A stretch of 5,931 nucleotides of DNA from Anaerobutyricum stercoris (GTDB lineage Bacteria; Bacillota; Clostridia; Lachnospirales; Lachnospiraceae): NCBI GenBank assembly GCA_019116455.1, contig DXBR01000025.1, positions 1-5,931 of the forward strand, written 5' to 3'. The position numbers and the translations under genes were made by a program. This document shows, one piece after another, positions 4,840 through 5,931 of the stretch. How positions within the stretch are numbered: position 1 is the first letter of the stretch; each line of letters begins with the position of its first letter. Below the pieces are notes generated by a model that was not told the origin of the DNA, searched no databases, and worked only from the letters and a program-made list of their open reading frames with translations.

Positions 4840-5931
4840 ATGAGTAAAAAGATTATTATTGTCGGCGGAGTAGCAGGGGGAGCAACAGCCGCAGCACGTA
4901 TTCGCAGACTTGACGAGCAGGCAGAGATCATCGTCTTCGAACGTTCCGGTTTCGTATCTTATGCCAACTGCGGACTTCCATATTATATTGGAGGAGTGAT
5001 TCAGGACAAAGAAGAATTGACGCTGCAGACGCCGGAGAATTTCCGGGAGCGTTTTCGGATTGATGTGCGGGTGCGGCATGAAGTCACTGCGCTCCATCCT
5101 GACAAAAAAACAGTATCTGTGAAGAATTTAAAGACCGGCGAAGAATTCGAAGAAAACTATGACAAGCTTCTGTTATCTCCAGGAGCAAGACCAGTGCAGC
5201 CGAATCTGCCGGGAGTCGGCATTGATAATCTTTTTACATTGCGGACTGTGGAAGATACACTTCGTATTCGTGAATTTGTCCTGAAAGAAAAGCCAAAGTC
5301 CGCTGTTCTTGCAGGCGGCGGCTATATTGGACTGGAAGTCGCGGAGAATCTTCGGGAACTTGGCATGGATGTGACTATTGTGCAGCGACCAAACCAGGTT
5401 TTGAATCCGCTGGATTATGAGATGGCAACCTTTGTTCATGCAAAGATGCGCGAAAAAGGAATTCATTTGATGCTTGGCCATTCCGTAGACGGGTTTGAAC
5501 AAAAAGACGGCAAAACTATGGTCATATTAAAAGACGGCGAACCATTGAAGACTGATATGGTCATTCTGGCCATCGGTGTTGCTCCGGATACCCGCCTCGC
5601 CAAAGATGCGGGTATCTCTCTCGGCATCAAAAACAGCATCGTTGTCAATGAGCGCATGGAAACATCCGCGCCGGATATCTATGCCGTTGGTGATGCAGTA
5701 GAGGTTCATCACCGGATTACCGGGCAGAAAGCGTTAATATCTCTGGCCGGGCCAGCCAATAAACAAGGCCGGATTGCTGCCGATAATATCTGTGGAGGCA
5801 ACAGTTCCTACAAAGGTTCTCAGGGTTCTTCTGTCATCAAAATATTTGATATGACAGTGGCGACAACAGGTCTGAATGAACAGGCAGCAAAGCAGGCAGG
5901 TATTGACTGTGATAAAGTATATTTGTCTCCG
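4840..5931 (+). CDS. CoA-disulfide/persulfide reductase-type FAD enzyme (3' end beyond window)
   Basis: FAD- and NAD(P)H-dependent enzyme of the single-cysteine disulfide reductase family (CoA-disulfide reductase, NADH oxidase or persulfide reductase). The 364 visible residues start MSKKIIIVGGVAGG. FAD dinucleotide-binding GGVAGG is at 9-14, with FERSGFVSYANCGLPYYIGG and lone redox Cys44 next; the lack of a CxxxxC pair excludes a classical thioredoxin or dihydrolipoamide reductase. The NAD(P)H Rossmann motif GGGYIGLE is at 159-166, ATG-like AIGVAPDT at 244-251, and second FAD motif YAVGDA at 281-286. The dimerisation domain has begun (about 330 on) when the window ends with the frame open. 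GGTGGAG (4826-4832) is seven bases before ATG 4840, one base after the rhodanese stop. In Clostridia such enzymes are often C-terminally fused to rhodanese, TusA or DsrE domains; whether this one is cannot be seen. The operon suggests persulfide or CoA-disulfide reduction. Confidence 0.9.
   Translation, partial: MSKKIIIVGGVAGGATAAARIRRLDEQAEIIVFERSGFVSYANCGLPYYIGGVIQDKEELTLQTPENFRERFRIDVRVRHEVTALHPDKKTVSVKNLKTGEEFEENYDKLLLSPGARPVQPNLPGVGIDNLFTLRTVEDTLRIREFVLKEKPKSAVLAGGGYIGLEVAENLRELGMDVTIVQRPNQVLNPLDYEMATFVHAKMREKGIHLMLGHSVDGFEQKDGKTMVILKDGEPLKTDMVILAIGVAPDTRLAKDAGISLGIKNSIVVNERMETSAPDIYAVGDAVEVHHRITGQKALISLAGPANKQGRIAADNICGGNSSYKGSQGSSVIKIFDMTVATTGLNEQAAKQAGIDCDKVYLSP

Overview
The window reads as Clostridia of the Lachnospiraceae type (Bacillota). 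Support comes from strong AGGAGG-type ribosome binding sites, short intergenic gaps, a Gram-positive-type DnaK nucleotide-binding domain (no insertion after residue ~72), Bacillus/Clostridium-type LexA boxes, and a lexA/LysM divergent pair laid out like Bacillus lexA/yneA. No rRNA, tRNA, CRISPR array, insertion sequence or phage gene is visible. The dnaK region looks GC-richer than the lexA region.

Layout. (1) 1-2053, + strand: the 3' end of a TPR-containing J-domain-type co-chaperone gene with a Cys-rich tail, then a complete DnaK-type Hsp70 of 588 aa with a short C-terminus. (2) 2113-2517, +: a small two-helix membrane protein with a C-terminal four-Cys zinc ribbon; its best ribosome binding site points to an ATA codon rather than a standard start. 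(3) 2572-2610: a 14-bp perfect hairpin, A-flanked and T-flanked, acting as terminator between convergent genes. (4) 2670-3296, - strand: lexA, with cleavage site and catalytic dyad intact. (5) 3297-3532: the divergent lexA/LysM control region, with promoters on both strands and up to eight LexA-box-like 14-mers, two of them formed by a 12-bp tandem repeat. (6) 3533-4006, +: a one-pass membrane LysM protein, the probable SOS division inhibitor (YneA-like), with an unusually long basic N-terminus. (7) 4007-4200: a noncoding stretch with a probable terminator, a possible extended -10 promoter and mutually exclusive hairpins. (8) 4201-5931, +: a tight operon of thioredoxin, single-domain rhodanese and a CoA-disulfide-reductase-type flavoenzyme that runs off the window.

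Three functional blocks result: an accessory Hsp70/J-protein module for protein folding; the SOS switch, in which LexA represses itself and a division inhibitor; and a thiol/sulfane-sulfur redox operon. Most of this is recognisable biology. The less ordinary parts are the density and phasing of LexA boxes, the chaperone module with an attached membrane zinc-ribbon protein, the non-standard start, and the leader of the redox operon.
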